A stretch of DNA of 64,000 nt from Tsukamurella sp. TY48 (GTDB lineage: Bacteria > Actinomycetota > Actinomycetes > Mycobacteriales > Mycobacteriaceae), in the NCBI RefSeq assembly GCF_019656655.1, contig NZ_BPMV01000001.1:2666001-2730000 (forward strand), read 5' to 3'. Position 1 is the stretch's first letter. Each line of letters starts with the position of its first letter. The notes under the pieces were generated by a model. That model saw only the letters and a list, made by a program, of their open reading frames with translations, was not told the origin of the DNA and searched no databases. Positions 8,365 through 18,015 of the stretch are shown here, piece after piece. The position numbers and the translations under genes are program-made.

Positions 8365-9907
8365 TCAGTTCGAATTCGAGTGTGATGCGGGCGCGGAGGG
8401 GGCGGCGGTGCGCGGCGAGGTGCCGTCCGCCGTGACCAGGAACTGGCCCATCATTCCGGCGTCCTCGTGGGTGAGCAGGTGGCAGTGGAACATGTAGGAG
8501 TACAGCGGATCCGAGTAGTCCTCGAACCGCATGACGAGCGTGGCGCGGTCACCGGGAGCGAGGTACACCGTGTCCTTCCAGCCGCGTAGTTCGGGCGGCG
8601 GCGCACCGTCGTTGAAGGAGATGACCTGCAACTGCACATCGTGCACGTGGAAGTTGTGCGGCCAGTTGTCCACGTTGCGCACCGTCCACACCTCCGTATC
8701 GCCCTCACGGGCGGTGAAATCGATGCGGTTCATGTCCATCTGCTTGCGATTGATCATGTGCCACTGCAGGTCGAACCGACGGCGCGCCGCGGTCGCGGCG
8801 GGGGTGAGTGGAGCGATCGCGGCCAACGTCGACGGCAGGGCGGGGGAGGCCGTGACACCGCCGGAACGGAGCGTGAGTACGTCGAGCGTGTCGTCGAAGC
8901 CGAAGCGGGCCGCGATGTCCCGGTCGACCCGCCCGCGGTGCGCGGCGTCGGCGGGGAAGGACTGCAGCCGCACCGCATCGTCCGCCCGCATCTCGATCAC
9001 GATCTCGGCGCGTTCGCCGGGGCTCAGGAAGATCCGGTCCATGCGCACCGGCGCGGCCAGCAGGCCACCGTCGGTGCCCACCAGGGTGAAGCCGCGGCCG
9101 TCCGAGAGGCCGAGGAAGTAGCTGCGACCCGAGGAGCCGTTGAGCAGCCGCAAACCGGATCCGGCTCCGCTGCGCATCGAGGTACGCGCCCGCGATCCCG
9201 TTGGTGATGATCGTCGGCCCCGTCATCCCCACGGCCTCCGTGAGCGTCTCGTCGAGCTGCCCCGCCGGGGTGAACCGGCGGTCCTGGATCACCACGGGGA
9301 TGTCGTCCACCCCGTACTCGGACGGCAATCCGGCGGGGCCGTCGCCGTCGAGCAGGAAGAAGCCGGACAGGCCGCGGTACACGTGCCGCTCCGTGGCGCC
9401 GTGCGGATGCGGGTGGTACCAGAGCGTGGCCGGGTCCTGCCGGATCGTCCACTCGGTGGTCCAGGTGGCGCCGGGCGCGATCGGCTGGTGCGGCCCACCG
9501 TCGCTCTTCGCGGGCAGGTGCATGCCGTGCCAGTGCACCGTGGTCTCCTCCGGGAGGGTGTTGCGCACCCGCACGCGCACCTTCTCGCCGTCCCGGGCCC
9601 GCAGCGTGGGCCCGAGCACCGCGCCGTTGAAGCCCCAGGTGCGGGTCGCCCGGCCCGGCGTCAGCTCGGCGGTGCCGGCCTGCGCGGTGAGCTCGAACAG
9701 CCGCGCACCGTCGGCATCGGTGCGCGACGGGGCCAGCGGCGGCACGGGTAGGCGCCGCAGACCGTCCGGCCCGGTGCCGTCCCTGGCCGAAGACGACGGG
9801 AAACGCACCAACGAGCACGCGCCGGCCAGCGCCGGCGCCGCGACGAGCGCGGTGAGCAGGGAGCGCCGCGTGACCGTTCGGCCTGCGGCGGTGGTGATCT
9901 CGTTCAT
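8365..9907 (-). pseudogene. Multicopper oxidase, apparent +1 frameshift
   Basis: The N-terminal part has a Tat-like TRRSLL signal with a lipobox (LAGAC) and cupredoxin copper motifs HWHGMH and WYHPHPHG. The C-terminal part, in a different frame, has HNFHVHDVQ and FHCHLLTHEDAGMM. Together these are the four copper-binding motifs of a CueO/CotA-type oxidase. The frame changes at the AAA run at 9152-9154 (TTT on the coding strand). Removing one T restores a continuous reading through RIRLRLLNGSSG and a 513-residue protein. Both halves look fully conserved, which suggests a very recent mutation or a sequence error. It is the first gene of the copper operon and would oxidise Cu(I) outside the membrane. 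Confidence 0.82.
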
Positions 9908-10036
9908 GCATCCATCGTCGGATTTCCGGGGCCCCTGATTCCTCCGCCCGCGGTACCGACCCGGACCGCCGATTCCCACCCCGCGACCCCTTGTGGACGG
10001 CTACTCGATCTGCTATCGAGCCGGTACGGTCGTCAG

Positions 10037-11167
10037 GTGATGGATGCCATGGACGGGATCCGCCGGATGCGGTGGGTGCGCTGGGTGCCGCTGGTGGTGA
10101 CGCCGGTGCTGCTGCTGGCCAGTACCTACCCGGGGCGATTCCACGTGTCGCCGCTGTACTGGGTGCTCTCGCTGCTCGCCGCGGCGATCTTCGCCGTGGG
10201 TGAGCGCCGCCCGCTCGCCACCTCGCTGGCACTGTCGGTGATCGGCGGCGTGCTGCTCGCCCAGGAGGCGTGGGGGATGTCGGGGCTGGTCCCGTACCTC
10301 GCTGTGATCGCCCTGCTCGACCTCGCCGCGCGGGGCCGCGACGGCCGCTCCATCGCGTTGGGCACCGCGGTGTGGGCGGCGGCGGTCGTGCTCCACGCCG
10401 TGACCGATCCGTACGGCCGATCCGGCGCCGCCCAGCTGGCGGTGCAGGTGCTGGCGTACGTCGGACTGCCCCTGGCCGCGGGCCTGTACCTGCGCAGCCG
10501 CATCCAGCTCGCGCACCAGGATCGCCTGCGGATCGCCGCCGAACTCACCGGAGCACAGCAGACCGAACGCGCCGCGCTCGCCCGGGAACTGCACGATCTG
10601 GTGGCGCACCACATGGCGGCGATCATCATGCGGGTGGGCGTGGCCCGTACCCGCACTCCGGACGGCGAATCCAAGGCCGTGCTCGACGATGTGCACGCCA
10701 CCGCCTCCGAGGCGCTGGGCAACATCCGCAGCCTGCTCACCGCGATCCGCGCCGATCAGGTGGGCTCGCCCACCGAGATCGCGGACGTGCGCGGCGAACT
10801 ACTGGGGGCCGTCGAGCGTACCCGCGCAGCGGGATTCGCCGTTACCGACTCCATCGAACTCGACGACGACGCATTGGATGCGATCGGCTCGCTCACCCTG
10901 GTGCGCGTCACCCAGGAGGCGCTGACCAACGTGATGAAGCACGCCGCACCGGGATCCGCGGTCGAGCTGCGGATCGCGCAGACCCCCACCGAGGTGATCG
11001 CGCAGGTGCACAGCGATCTGTCCGGCACCCCGCAGCGCGGGTCCGGGCACGGACTCGACGGCATGTCCGAACGCGCCCGGCTGGCCGGGGGAGTGCTCGA
11101 CGCCGGGCCGCAGGACGGTGGCTGGTCGGTCCGGCTCGTCGTCCCGACGCAGGAGGCCCGACGATGA
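10037..11167 (+). CDS. Two-component sensor histidine kinase (HisKA_3/NarL type)
   Basis: 376 residues. About five membrane segments fill the first 150 residues, with no large outer domain. The dimerisation region has the phospho-acceptor His near residue 186 in ELHDLVAHH, and a GHGLDGMSER motif ends the ATP-binding domain. It is translationally coupled to the following regulator (ATGA overlap). It is divergent from the multicopper oxidase operon with 129 bases between, so a role in sensing copper or envelope redox stress is plausible but inferred. Confidence 0.88.
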   Translation: MMDAMDGIRRMRWVRWVPLVVTPVLLLASTYPGRFHVSPLYWVLSLLAAAIFAVGERRPLATSLALSVIGGVLLAQEAWGMSGLVPYLAVIALLDLAARGRDGRSIALGTAVWAAAVVLHAVTDPYGRSGAAQLAVQVLAYVGLPLAAGLYLRSRIQLAHQDRLRIAAELTGAQQTERAALARELHDLVAHHMAAIIMRVGVARTRTPDGESKAVLDDVHATASEALGNIRSLLTAIRADQVGSPTEIADVRGELLGAVERTRAAGFAVTDSIELDDDALDAIGSLTLVRVTQEALTNVMKHAAPGSAVELRIAQTPTEVIAQVHSDLSGTPQRGSGHGLDGMSERARLAGGVLDAGPQDGGWSVRLVVPTQEARR

Positions 11168-11805
11168 TCCGCGTCCTGATCGTGGACGACCAGCGGCTGA
11201 TCCGCGACAGCCTGCGCATGCTGTTCGACGGTGCCGAGGACTTCGAGGTGGCCGGCGAGGCCCGCGACGGCCAGCAGGCCGCGGACGAATTCGCCCGCAC
11301 CCGGCCCGATCTGGTGCTCATGGACCTGCGAATGCCCGGTGCCGACGGCATCGTGGGAATCACGCACATCAAGGCGCAGGACCCGGACGCCGCCGTCGTG
11401 GTGCTCACCACCTTCGACGACGACGATCACCTCTACCCCGCGCTGCAGGCTGGGGCGGCGGGCTTCCTCGCGAAGGACATCGCCCCCGAGGAGTTGCTGG
11501 ATGCGCTGCGGCGCACCCTGGCCGGCGATGTTCCGCTCTCACCCGCCACCGTCAAACAACTGATCGGGCAGGCGCTGGTGGCCCGTACCGACACCCCGGC
11601 GAGTCCGGCAGTGCCCGCCGCCGAGTACTCGCTGACCGCGCGTGAACGCGAGGTACTGGCGCTGATCGGGCAGGGGATGTCGAACGCCGAGATCGCGGCC
11701 GAACTGCACCTGGCCGTGACGACCGTGAAGTCGCACGTCACCAACCTGCTGGCCAAGACCGACTCCAGCACTCGCCTGCAGCTGGCCCTGCTCGCCGCGC
11801 AGTAG
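11164..11805 (+). CDS. Two-component response regulator, NarL/LuxR type
   Basis: 213 residues. The receiver domain has the acidic pair (IVDDQR), phospho-acceptor D54 in LMDLRMPG, TT in VVLTTFD and the conserved Lys in FLAKD. The output domain is a LuxR helix-turn-helix (LTAREREVLALIGQGMSNAEIA.. and TVKSHVTNLLAKT). It overlaps the kinase gene by four bases, so the pair is cognate. Its targets are not visible; the divergent copper operon is the nearest candidate. Confidence 0.92.
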   Translation: MIRVLIVDDQRLIRDSLRMLFDGAEDFEVAGEARDGQQAADEFARTRPDLVLMDLRMPGADGIVGITHIKAQDPDAAVVVLTTFDDDDHLYPALQAGAAGFLAKDIAPEELLDALRRTLAGDVPLSPATVKQLIGQALVARTDTPASPAVPAAEYSLTAREREVLALIGQGMSNAEIAAELHLAVTTVKSHVTNLLAKTDSSTRLQLALLAAQ

Positions 11806-11832
11806 CGGTCGACGGGCCGAGGTTCGGATCCG

Positions 11833-12513
11833 TCAGGGGTAGGGCAGTGTGGCGGCGTTGCGGATACCGAGCTGCACGGCCATCGCCTGTACTTCGTCGG
11901 TCTGTTCTTTGACCATGGACATCGCTCGCTGACGCACTGTGGGCGATGAGCTACTGCGTTGCACCGCGGCGGCCATGTCGATCCCGCCCTGATGGTGCCG
12001 GGTCATCAGTTGCAGGAACAGGATCTCCTGCTGGACACCCGACGCATTCGCCATGGTGGTGAGGTCCTCGCTCGTCGCCATCCCCGGCATCGAGTGACCG
12101 GCAGGCATGTTCGCCATGTCGTGGGTGGTGGGCGCGGCGTTCGGCGGCGTTGTCGTCATCCAGGCCATCGGGTTCGGGTTCTGGAGGGGCCGGCCGAGGA
12201 TTTCCAGCCAGCCCATGAGGATTCCCGATTCCCGCGACTGCGAGTCCTTGATCTGTTGTGCGATGCCGCGGACGTCGGCCGCAAGGTCCGGACGCAGCAG
12301 CTCGATCATCTGCGTCGCCTGCTGGTGGTGCATCAGCATGTCCTGCGCGAAGCCGATATCGGAGGTGCTCAGTTGCTGGGGCCCTCCGGGTGCCTGCGTG
12401 CGCGGTCCGTCGTTGCTGGACGCCGAGCATCCGACCGTGAGCCCGGCGAGGGCCGCCACGATCATCGCGACGAGCAGAACTGCGAGCCGATTACCGGTGG
12501 TGGACGAGTTCAT
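11833..12513 (-). CDS. DUF305 lipoprotein
   Basis: 226 residues. An N-terminal membrane segment ends in the lipobox-like LTVGCS, so it is probably a lipoprotein. The DUF305 ferritin-like helical domain shows the two His/Met-rich signatures MLMHHQQATQM and MTRHHQGGIDMA. A Met/His-rich loop between them (HDMANMPAGHSMPGM) could bind copper. The start overlaps the stop of the LVIVD gene (ATGA), so both come from one transcript. DUF305 proteins are often beside copper genes. No activity is established. Confidence 0.85.
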   Translation of the reverse strand: MNSSTTGNRLAVLLVAMIVAALAGLTVGCSASSNDGPRTQAPGGPQQLSTSDIGFAQDMLMHHQQATQMIELLRPDLAADVRGIAQQIKDSQSRESGILMGWLEILGRPLQNPNPMAWMTTTPPNAAPTTHDMANMPAGHSMPGMATSEDLTTMANASGVQQEILFLQLMTRHHQGGIDMAAAVQRSSSSPTVRQRAMSMVKEQTDEVQAMAVQLGIRNAATLPYP

Positions 12514-14102
12514 CGGGGTGAGTAAGCCTTCGGGTCGATACGCAGCCGCATGAAGCCGTTGTCCATGCAGCTCACCATCAGATCGTTGCCGCGGAATTCG
12601 GGTGGCGACATGCACCAGTCGGCGGACAGGTCCGCGCCGAGCAGGCGGCTCTGGTCGTTGATGATCCCGTTCACGGGCGCCTGCCCCTGCAGGATCGAGC
12701 GGGCGATTTGCAGGGTGTTCAGGATGGGCGGCGCCACGATCGAGCCGAGCAGCGCATGCGTGGAGTTCGGGAGTTGAAGGTTCTTGCCGGTCTGGGCAGG
12801 TGGATTGAAATAGGCGATCTCGCGGATCCTGTCGGGGTCGCGGATGTCGAACACGCGGATACCGGATTGGATCCAGCCGCAGGCCATCGCGGTCGGCTCG
12901 ATCGGTCGATCGATGGAACAGTAGTGGGCGTCGTAGCCGAAGACGCCGTTCGACGTGGCGCTCTGCGCCCACCGGTTCGCGTTCTTGGGCAGGTTGATCT
13001 CCAACTTGATCTGATTGCGCAGCTTCAGGTTCGACAGATCGCTGAGCGCCAGCAGCTTGACCCCGCCGGAGCCGGCCTCGTCGACCACGTACACGTAGGG
13101 TTTGCCGCCGTAGGTGGCGTAGATGCTGTGCTGGGTGATGATCCCGTCGAGCCAGAACTGCCGGCCCACGTGGGGCACCGGTGCGGTGACGACGGTCCGC
13201 GGCTTGCGGTCCTGGATCGCGGAGACGTCGATCACGGTGATGCCGGCGACCGTCGAGGCGTACAGCTGGCGACCATCGGGTGAGAAGCCCACGCCGTGAC
13301 CGAAGATGCCGGTGCTGCCGGACCACACGACCATCGGATTGGCGGGATCGGTGATATCGACCGCGCTGAGGTGACCGGCGACGGGGCCGGACGCCCAATA
13401 GGTCTTCCCGTCCGGAGAGAAGTCGCCCTCGTGGGTGGTGATCGGGATCGGCATACCCAGCGCCGTTCCGGTGCCGGGATTGAGTAGTCGGGGGCGGGTG
13501 CAGTCCGTGGCGATGTCGTAGATCGCGATATATCCAAAGCCGATACCGACCGGCACCGAGGTGCCGACCAGGAGGCCGCGTTTCGCGTTGACCTTGAGCG
13601 ATTCCCAGGTGCCGGTGACCACACCGAGCTCGTTGAGCGTGGCCGTCTGTTTCGGGTTCTCCGGCACGGAGTTGTCGATGACCCGGACGCCGGGACCGTG
13701 ACTACCGGCGAAGTTCGTGGGGAACGTGGTCGAGACGTACGAGCAGTTCTTGTAGCTGGGGCTGACGATTCCGGCGCCGTCGCCCTGGTACTGCCCGACG
13801 AGGTCGATGTTGCAGTTGTAGCCCTTGGTGCTTCGGCCGCTCTTCCGGTCCTCGAGCGGGACATCGCCCTGAATCCCCTTCTCGGCCCGGTCGCCGGCGC
13901 GACAGTCAGCCCTGCCGACGGCCCTGTCCCAGACGTCGACCGATTGGTTGTATCCAGCGGGGGCCGCCTGGGCCTGCGCCGCGACCACCCCCAGCGGCGC
14001 GAGAAGGATCGCGACCAGCGCTATCCGCGCCACGAGCGTGAGCGATCGACTGGACCGCGGCCGATCAGAACTTCGCACAAACATCGATTCGGGAACGTGC
14101 AT
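12510..14102 (-). CDS. Secreted LVIVD-repeat beta-propeller protein
   Basis: 530 residues with a cleavable signal ending near AQAQAAP. Repeated blade-like segments (for example VDITDPANP, VFDIRDPDR, VIDNSVPENP, FSPDGKTYW, FSPDGRQLY) fit the LVIVD/YVTN-type beta-propeller fold. Paired Cys residues suit an extracellular, disulphide-bonded protein. It is coupled to the DUF305 gene downstream, a pairing I recall as common in actinobacteria. The function is unknown. The 158 bases upstream are noticeably AT-richer than the surroundings and probably hold the promoter. Confidence 0.75.
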   Translation of the reverse strand: MHVPESMFVRSSDRPRSSRSLTLVARIALVAILLAPLGVVAAQAQAAPAGYNQSVDVWDRAVGRADCRAGDRAEKGIQGDVPLEDRKSGRSTKGYNCNIDLVGQYQGDGAGIVSPSYKNCSYVSTTFPTNFAGSHGPGVRVIDNSVPENPKQTATLNELGVVTGTWESLKVNAKRGLLVGTSVPVGIGFGYIAIYDIATDCTRPRLLNPGTGTALGMPIPITTHEGDFSPDGKTYWASGPVAGHLSAVDITDPANPMVVWSGSTGIFGHGVGFSPDGRQLYASTVAGITVIDVSAIQDRKPRTVVTAPVPHVGRQFWLDGIITQHSIYATYGGKPYVYVVDEAGSGGVKLLALSDLSNLKLRNQIKLEINLPKNANRWAQSATSNGVFGYDAHYCSIDRPIEPTAMACGWIQSGIRVFDIRDPDRIREIAYFNPPAQTGKNLQLPNSTHALLGSIVAPPILNTLQIARSILQGQAPVNGIINDQSRLLGADLSADWCMSPPEFRGNDLMVSCMDNGFMRLRIDPKAYSPR

Positions 14103-14260
14103 GTGTCTCCGCCAACCTGTTCGCGCATCTGCGCATTACTGCAAGGACAGGGCAATGATACGACGAAGGAGGTTGGTTATAGATTGAATTTCGAGAACTT
14201 CTTACCGCGTAGTCAGTTAAATGAATGTTCTCTGTCGCGGCGGTATGCCGCTAGCTCCGA

Positions 14261-15994
14261 CTAATACAGCGCCTCGGTGTCGACCTCGTCCGCCTCCGCG
14301 CACAGGGTCTCGGCGTCGGGCGCACCGTCGGGCTCCTTGCGGCCGGTGAGCAGCGAGGCGACCGCGCCGATCAGGCAGACCACCGCGGCGAAGGAGAAGG
14401 CGAGCTCCAGGCCCGAGCGGAAGGGCTCGGAGATCAGGTGCGGGAAGAACTGCAGACCGGTGAGGTGCTGCGACTGCTCCGCCGTGAGGTTGAGCTGGGC
14501 CAGATGCGGGCCGAGCAGCTCCTGGATCGGGTTGTAGCCCAGGAACGCCGCGAACAGCACGGCCACCGGCGGCAGCGCCGCGATCTCGCTCGCGTACTGC
14601 GCGGGCACCCCGTTCGCCTGTAGCCCCGTGGACATCGCGCCCGGCAGCGAGCTCGAGAGCCCGGCGATCATCAGCGAGAAGAACAGGCCGATCGAGAGCA
14701 CCATGGCCGCGTTCTGGAAAGTAGTCATCATGCCCGAGCCGGAGCCGCGCGAGGTGGCGGGAAGCGAGTTCATCACCACCGCGCGGTTGGGCGAGCCGAA
14801 CATGCCCATGCCCACACCGTTGATGAACAGGATCAGGGCGAAGGCCCAGTACGGGAAGTCCACCGGCAGCGCGATCAGCGCCAGGAAGGTGAGCGCGGTG
14901 ATGAGCAGTCCGGTGGAGCTGAGGCTGCGCCCACCGATCCGGTCGGACAGGGCGCCCGCCGCGGGCGCCGAGAGCAGGAAGCCGACGGTGAGCGGCACCA
15001 TGTAGATGCCCGCCCACAGCGGCGTCTGCGTGTAGTCGTAACCGTGCTGCGGCAACCAGATCCCCTGTAGCCAGATGATGAGCATGAACTGCAGGCCGCC
15101 GCGGCCCAGCGAGCCGCACAGGTTCGCGACGTTGCCCCACAGGAAGTCCTTGCTGCGGAACAGGTGCAGATCGAACAGCGGTGCGGGGACCCGCAGTTCG
15201 ATGTAGCAGAACACCGCGAGCACCGCCGCGCCGCCGATCAGGCAGGACAGCACGAAGGGGGAGGTCCAGCCCATGGCGTGTCCGCCGTAGGGCTGGATGC
15301 CGTAGGTGATGCCCACCAGCACCGCGATCAGTCCGACCGCGAACGTGGCGTTGCCCCACCAGTCCATCGTGGCCGGGACGCGCTCGCCGCGGTCCTCCAG
15401 CTTGAGGTACGCCCAGATCGTGCCCACCACGCCGAAGGGCACCGAGACCAGGAACACCAGGTGCCAGTTGATCGGCGCCAGCACGCCGCCGATCACCAGG
15501 CCGAGGAAGGAGCCCGCGATCGCGGCCACGCCGTTGATGCCCAGCGCCAGGCCCCGCTGGTTCTGCGGGAAGGCGTCGGTGAGGATCGCGGAACTGTTCG
15601 CCATGAGGAAGGCGCCGCCCACGCCCTGCACCACGCGCCAGCCGATCAGCCACAGGGCGGCGGGCGCACCGTCGAACCAGGTGACCGCCAGGAAGACCGA
15701 CGAGACGGTGAAGATCGCGAAGCCCATATTGTACATCCGGGCGCGGCCGAACATGTCGCCGAGCCGCCCGAACGCCACCACCAGCACCGCGGTCACCACG
15801 AGGAAGCCCATCATCATCCACAGCAGGTAGCTGGTGTTGCCCGGTTCCAGCGGGTTGAGGTGGATGCCCTTGAAGATGTCGGGCAGGGCGATCAGCACGA
15901 TCGAGCTGTTGATCGTGGCGATCAGCATGCCCAGAGTGGTGTTGGACAAAGCGATCCACTTGTATCCGTCGCGGGTTTCGAGGTCGTGGATCAC
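14261..15994 (-). CDS. MFS transporter, DHA2 (EmrB/QacA) family
   Basis: About 577 residues with 14 predicted membrane segments, the size and count of drug:H+ antiporters of the DHA2 family. The motif GRLGDMFGRARMY after the second segment is the MFS motif A, and GVAAIAGSFLGLVIGG resembles motif C of exporters. I chose the GTG at 15994 because AAGGA lies eight bases upstream; a TTG one codon earlier is also open. It stands alone, with 262 bases to the next gene on its 3' side. The substrate is unknown. Confidence 0.88.
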   Translation of the reverse strand: MIHDLETRDGYKWIALSNTTLGMLIATINSSIVLIALPDIFKGIHLNPLEPGNTSYLLWMMMGFLVVTAVLVVAFGRLGDMFGRARMYNMGFAIFTVSSVFLAVTWFDGAPAALWLIGWRVVQGVGGAFLMANSSAILTDAFPQNQRGLALGINGVAAIAGSFLGLVIGGVLAPINWHLVFLVSVPFGVVGTIWAYLKLEDRGERVPATMDWWGNATFAVGLIAVLVGITYGIQPYGGHAMGWTSPFVLSCLIGGAAVLAVFCYIELRVPAPLFDLHLFRSKDFLWGNVANLCGSLGRGGLQFMLIIWLQGIWLPQHGYDYTQTPLWAGIYMVPLTVGFLLSAPAAGALSDRIGGRSLSSTGLLITALTFLALIALPVDFPYWAFALILFINGVGMGMFGSPNRAVVMNSLPATSRGSGSGMMTTFQNAAMVLSIGLFFSLMIAGLSSSLPGAMSTGLQANGVPAQYASEIAALPPVAVLFAAFLGYNPIQELLGPHLAQLNLTAEQSQHLTGLQFFPHLISEPFRSGLELAFSFAAVVCLIGAVASLLTGRKEPDGAPDAETLCAEADEVDTEALY

Positions 15995-16080
15995 CAAGAC
16001 ACAGTCCTTAATTTAGAAGAACTTCGTATTTATCTCGGCAGTCTAAGTGTCCTGATCGGGGTGTGCAGGGCCGCCCCCGG

Positions 16081-16935
16081 TCAGCCGCGCCATTCGATCT
16101 TTTCGCCCTGTTCCGGCGGGAACGGCGCGGGCGCGCCGAAGGGCTCGCCCGGAAGCGGGATCACCGAGATCGCCGCGGCGGGCTTCGGATCCGGCTCGCC
16201 CTCCTCGTTCAGGCGGAACAGCCACTGGCGGTAGCCCTGATCGTCGCGGCGGCCGCGCACCTGCACCCGCGAGCCGAGGGGGAGCGGGGCCAGGTACTCG
16301 ATGATCGCGCGGTGCGGGCTCAGCAGGATCGGATCGCCATCCAGATCGTCCTCCACGAGCTGCCAGTAGGCGGCGTTGTTGAGGTGCTGGAAGGGGTCGT
16401 AATCGGTGGTCCGGAGGGCGAACTCGTGATCGGAGGCCGACGGTTCGGGTGCCGGCTCGGTGTTGAGCGCCTTCCAGCGCAGCCGGGTTTCGGCGACGTA
16501 CTTGCTCAGGTACTCCATGCCGCCGTCGCTGATGTGCGTGGGCATCCCGGTATCGGCGTTGAACCGGATCCAGAAGCCCTCGGTCTCCACGTGGCCGCCG
16601 GCGGTGTCGTGCAGCGAGATCCGCATGTTGCACCACCGCGAGCTGGTCGACTCGCACCAGCGGGTGAGCGTGACATCGGCGGGCCAGGTGAGCGGCGCGA
16701 GCACGTCGATGATGGTGCGCCGCACCAGCCAGTACGGGTCCGTCGACTCGAAACCGCGGTGGAACATCTCGTCGTTCGCCATGTCCTGCAGGTACCGGGC
16801 CACACCGTCCAGCCGTACTCGGCGTTCGGGGTTCACATCGCCCGTACGCACCGGCCACGTCCGCTCGAAGGACGGTCCGGGCGGGGTGTCCTGGAGGAAC
16901 TCGTAGGTCGACGGGGTCGCAGCAGGCTTCGTCAC
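16081..16935 (-). CDS. Acyl-ACP thioesterase-family protein (double hot-dog)
   Basis: 284 residues from a GTG; the frame is open upstream but the conserved part begins shortly after VTKPAATPS. Two hot-dog domains in tandem are seen. The first has DVNPERRVRLDGVARYLQD and the second DYDPFQHLNNAAYWQLVED, the Asn/His pattern of FatA-type acyl-ACP thioesterases. It would release fatty acid from acyl carrier protein or CoA. It is followed after 38 bases on the upstream side by another thioesterase gene on the same strand. Confidence 0.85.
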   Translation of the reverse strand: MTKPAATPSTYEFLQDTPPGPSFERTWPVRTGDVNPERRVRLDGVARYLQDMANDEMFHRGFESTDPYWLVRRTIIDVLAPLTWPADVTLTRWCESTSSRWCNMRISLHDTAGGHVETEGFWIRFNADTGMPTHISDGGMEYLSKYVAETRLRWKALNTEPAPEPSASDHEFALRTTDYDPFQHLNNAAYWQLVEDDLDGDPILLSPHRAIIEYLAPLPLGSRVQVRGRRDDQGYRQWLFRLNEEGEPDPKPAAAISVIPLPGEPFGAPAPFPPEQGEKIEWRG

Positions 16936-16973
16936 GGGGCCGACCCTAGTCGCCCCGGAATGATCCCGGCGGA

Positions 16974-17372
16974 CTACGCCGCGGCCCGCGCGATCAGCAG
17001 CTGCGATGTGCGCGCACACAGGCGTTCGCCGGCGTCGGTCACCGTGACCTCCACGCTGAGCACCGTGCGGCCCAGTTTGAGTGGCACGGCGACGGCGACG
17101 GCACGGTCGAGCACGGGGCGCAGGAAATGCGTGTGCGATTCCACCGTGGTCCAGCCGGTGCCCTCGGGGAGGTTCAGGCCGACGAGAACGGCCGCCGCCA
17201 GATCGCACAGGCTCATGATCGCGCCACCGTGCAGGCCGCCGCCCATCGTGGACAGGCTCGGGTCGAGATCGAGTTCGGCGCGGACCTCGTCGGCGGCGAT
17301 GGAAGGGAATCGCGCGCCCAGGGTGCGCGCGAACGGCGCCATCGCGTAGATCGCGTCCTCGGTGATCTTCAT
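16974..17372 (-). CDS. PaaI-family hot-dog thioesterase
   Basis: 132 residues, the normal length for PaaI/YbgC-like proteins. The active-site segment GGGLHGGAIMSLCDLAAA, with its HGG and the Asp in the following helix, is well conserved. These enzymes hydrolyse aryl- or acyl-CoA thioesters in the cytosol. It may share a promoter with the acyl-ACP thioesterase downstream. It is divergent from the TetR gene at 17463, whose product may control it. Confidence 0.85.
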   Translation of the reverse strand: MKITEDAIYAMAPFARTLGARFPSIAADEVRAELDLDPSLSTMGGGLHGGAIMSLCDLAAAVLVGLNLPEGTGWTTVESHTHFLRPVLDRAVAVAVPLKLGRTVLSVEVTVTDAGERLCARTSQLLIARAAA

Positions 17373-17462
17373 TCCGGTACTCCTCGCACTGATTCCCCTA
17401 ATTCCTATGACGATCGTGACAGAAATGGGAGGATCCGGGGAGACGATCGATGAGGAGGTCCG

Positions 17463-17999
17463 ATGGGGCGCCCCGTGGATCACGCGCGCCGAGCCCGACT
17501 GCTCGACGCCGCAGTCGACGTGGTCGTGACGAACGGTCTCACCGACCTGTCGCTGCGACCGCTGGCCGCGGCCCTCGACGTCTCGACCAGCACGCTCACG
17601 CACCACTTCGGCTCGAAGGACCGGCTCGTGCACGCCGTCCTCGACCGGATCAGGGACCGCCTCCGGCTCGACGCGCTCGACGGTCCGGTGCCCCTGCCGA
17701 TCGCCTTCGAGCGCATCTGGCGGCACGGCTCGGATCCCCGGAACGAGGCCTACTTCCGCACCTTCTTCGCGGCCTACGGCCAGGCGCTGCAACACCCCGA
17801 GCGATTCGAGGTCTTCCTGCGCGGGGTGGTCGACGACTGGCGGCTCGCCCTCGCGGAGAGCTCCGGGCGGCAGGCGGACGATCCCGCCGTGACCCTGGCG
17901 ATCGCAACCTTCCGCGGACTCCTCCTCGACCTGCTGACCACCGCCGATCGACCGCGGGTGGCGCGAGCGGCGGATGCCTACGCGACGTCGATTGCGTAG
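17463..17999 (+). CDS. TetR-family transcriptional regulator
   Basis: 178 residues with GAGGAGG a few bases before the ATG. The N-terminal helix-turn-helix reads LRPLAAALDVSTSTLTHHFGSKDRL, typical of TetR. The C-terminal helical domain is of the short class. It is divergent from the PaaI thioesterase (90 bases between), so autoregulation plus control of that gene is likely. The D-amino-acid oxidase gene follows after 16 bases and may be co-transcribed. Confidence 0.87.
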   Translation: MGRPVDHARRARLLDAAVDVVVTNGLTDLSLRPLAAALDVSTSTLTHHFGSKDRLVHAVLDRIRDRLRLDALDGPVPLPIAFERIWRHGSDPRNEAYFRTFFAAYGQALQHPERFEVFLRGVVDDWRLALAESSGRQADDPAVTLAIATFRGLLLDLLTTADRPRVARAADAYATSIA

Positions 18000-18015
18000 T
18001 GGCAGAATCTCTCCC

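Noticed and set aside
10004-10020. CTCGAT/ATCGAG repeat before the histidine kinase
   Set aside because: Only 6-bp arms; too weak to call in GC-rich DNA without a conserved copy.
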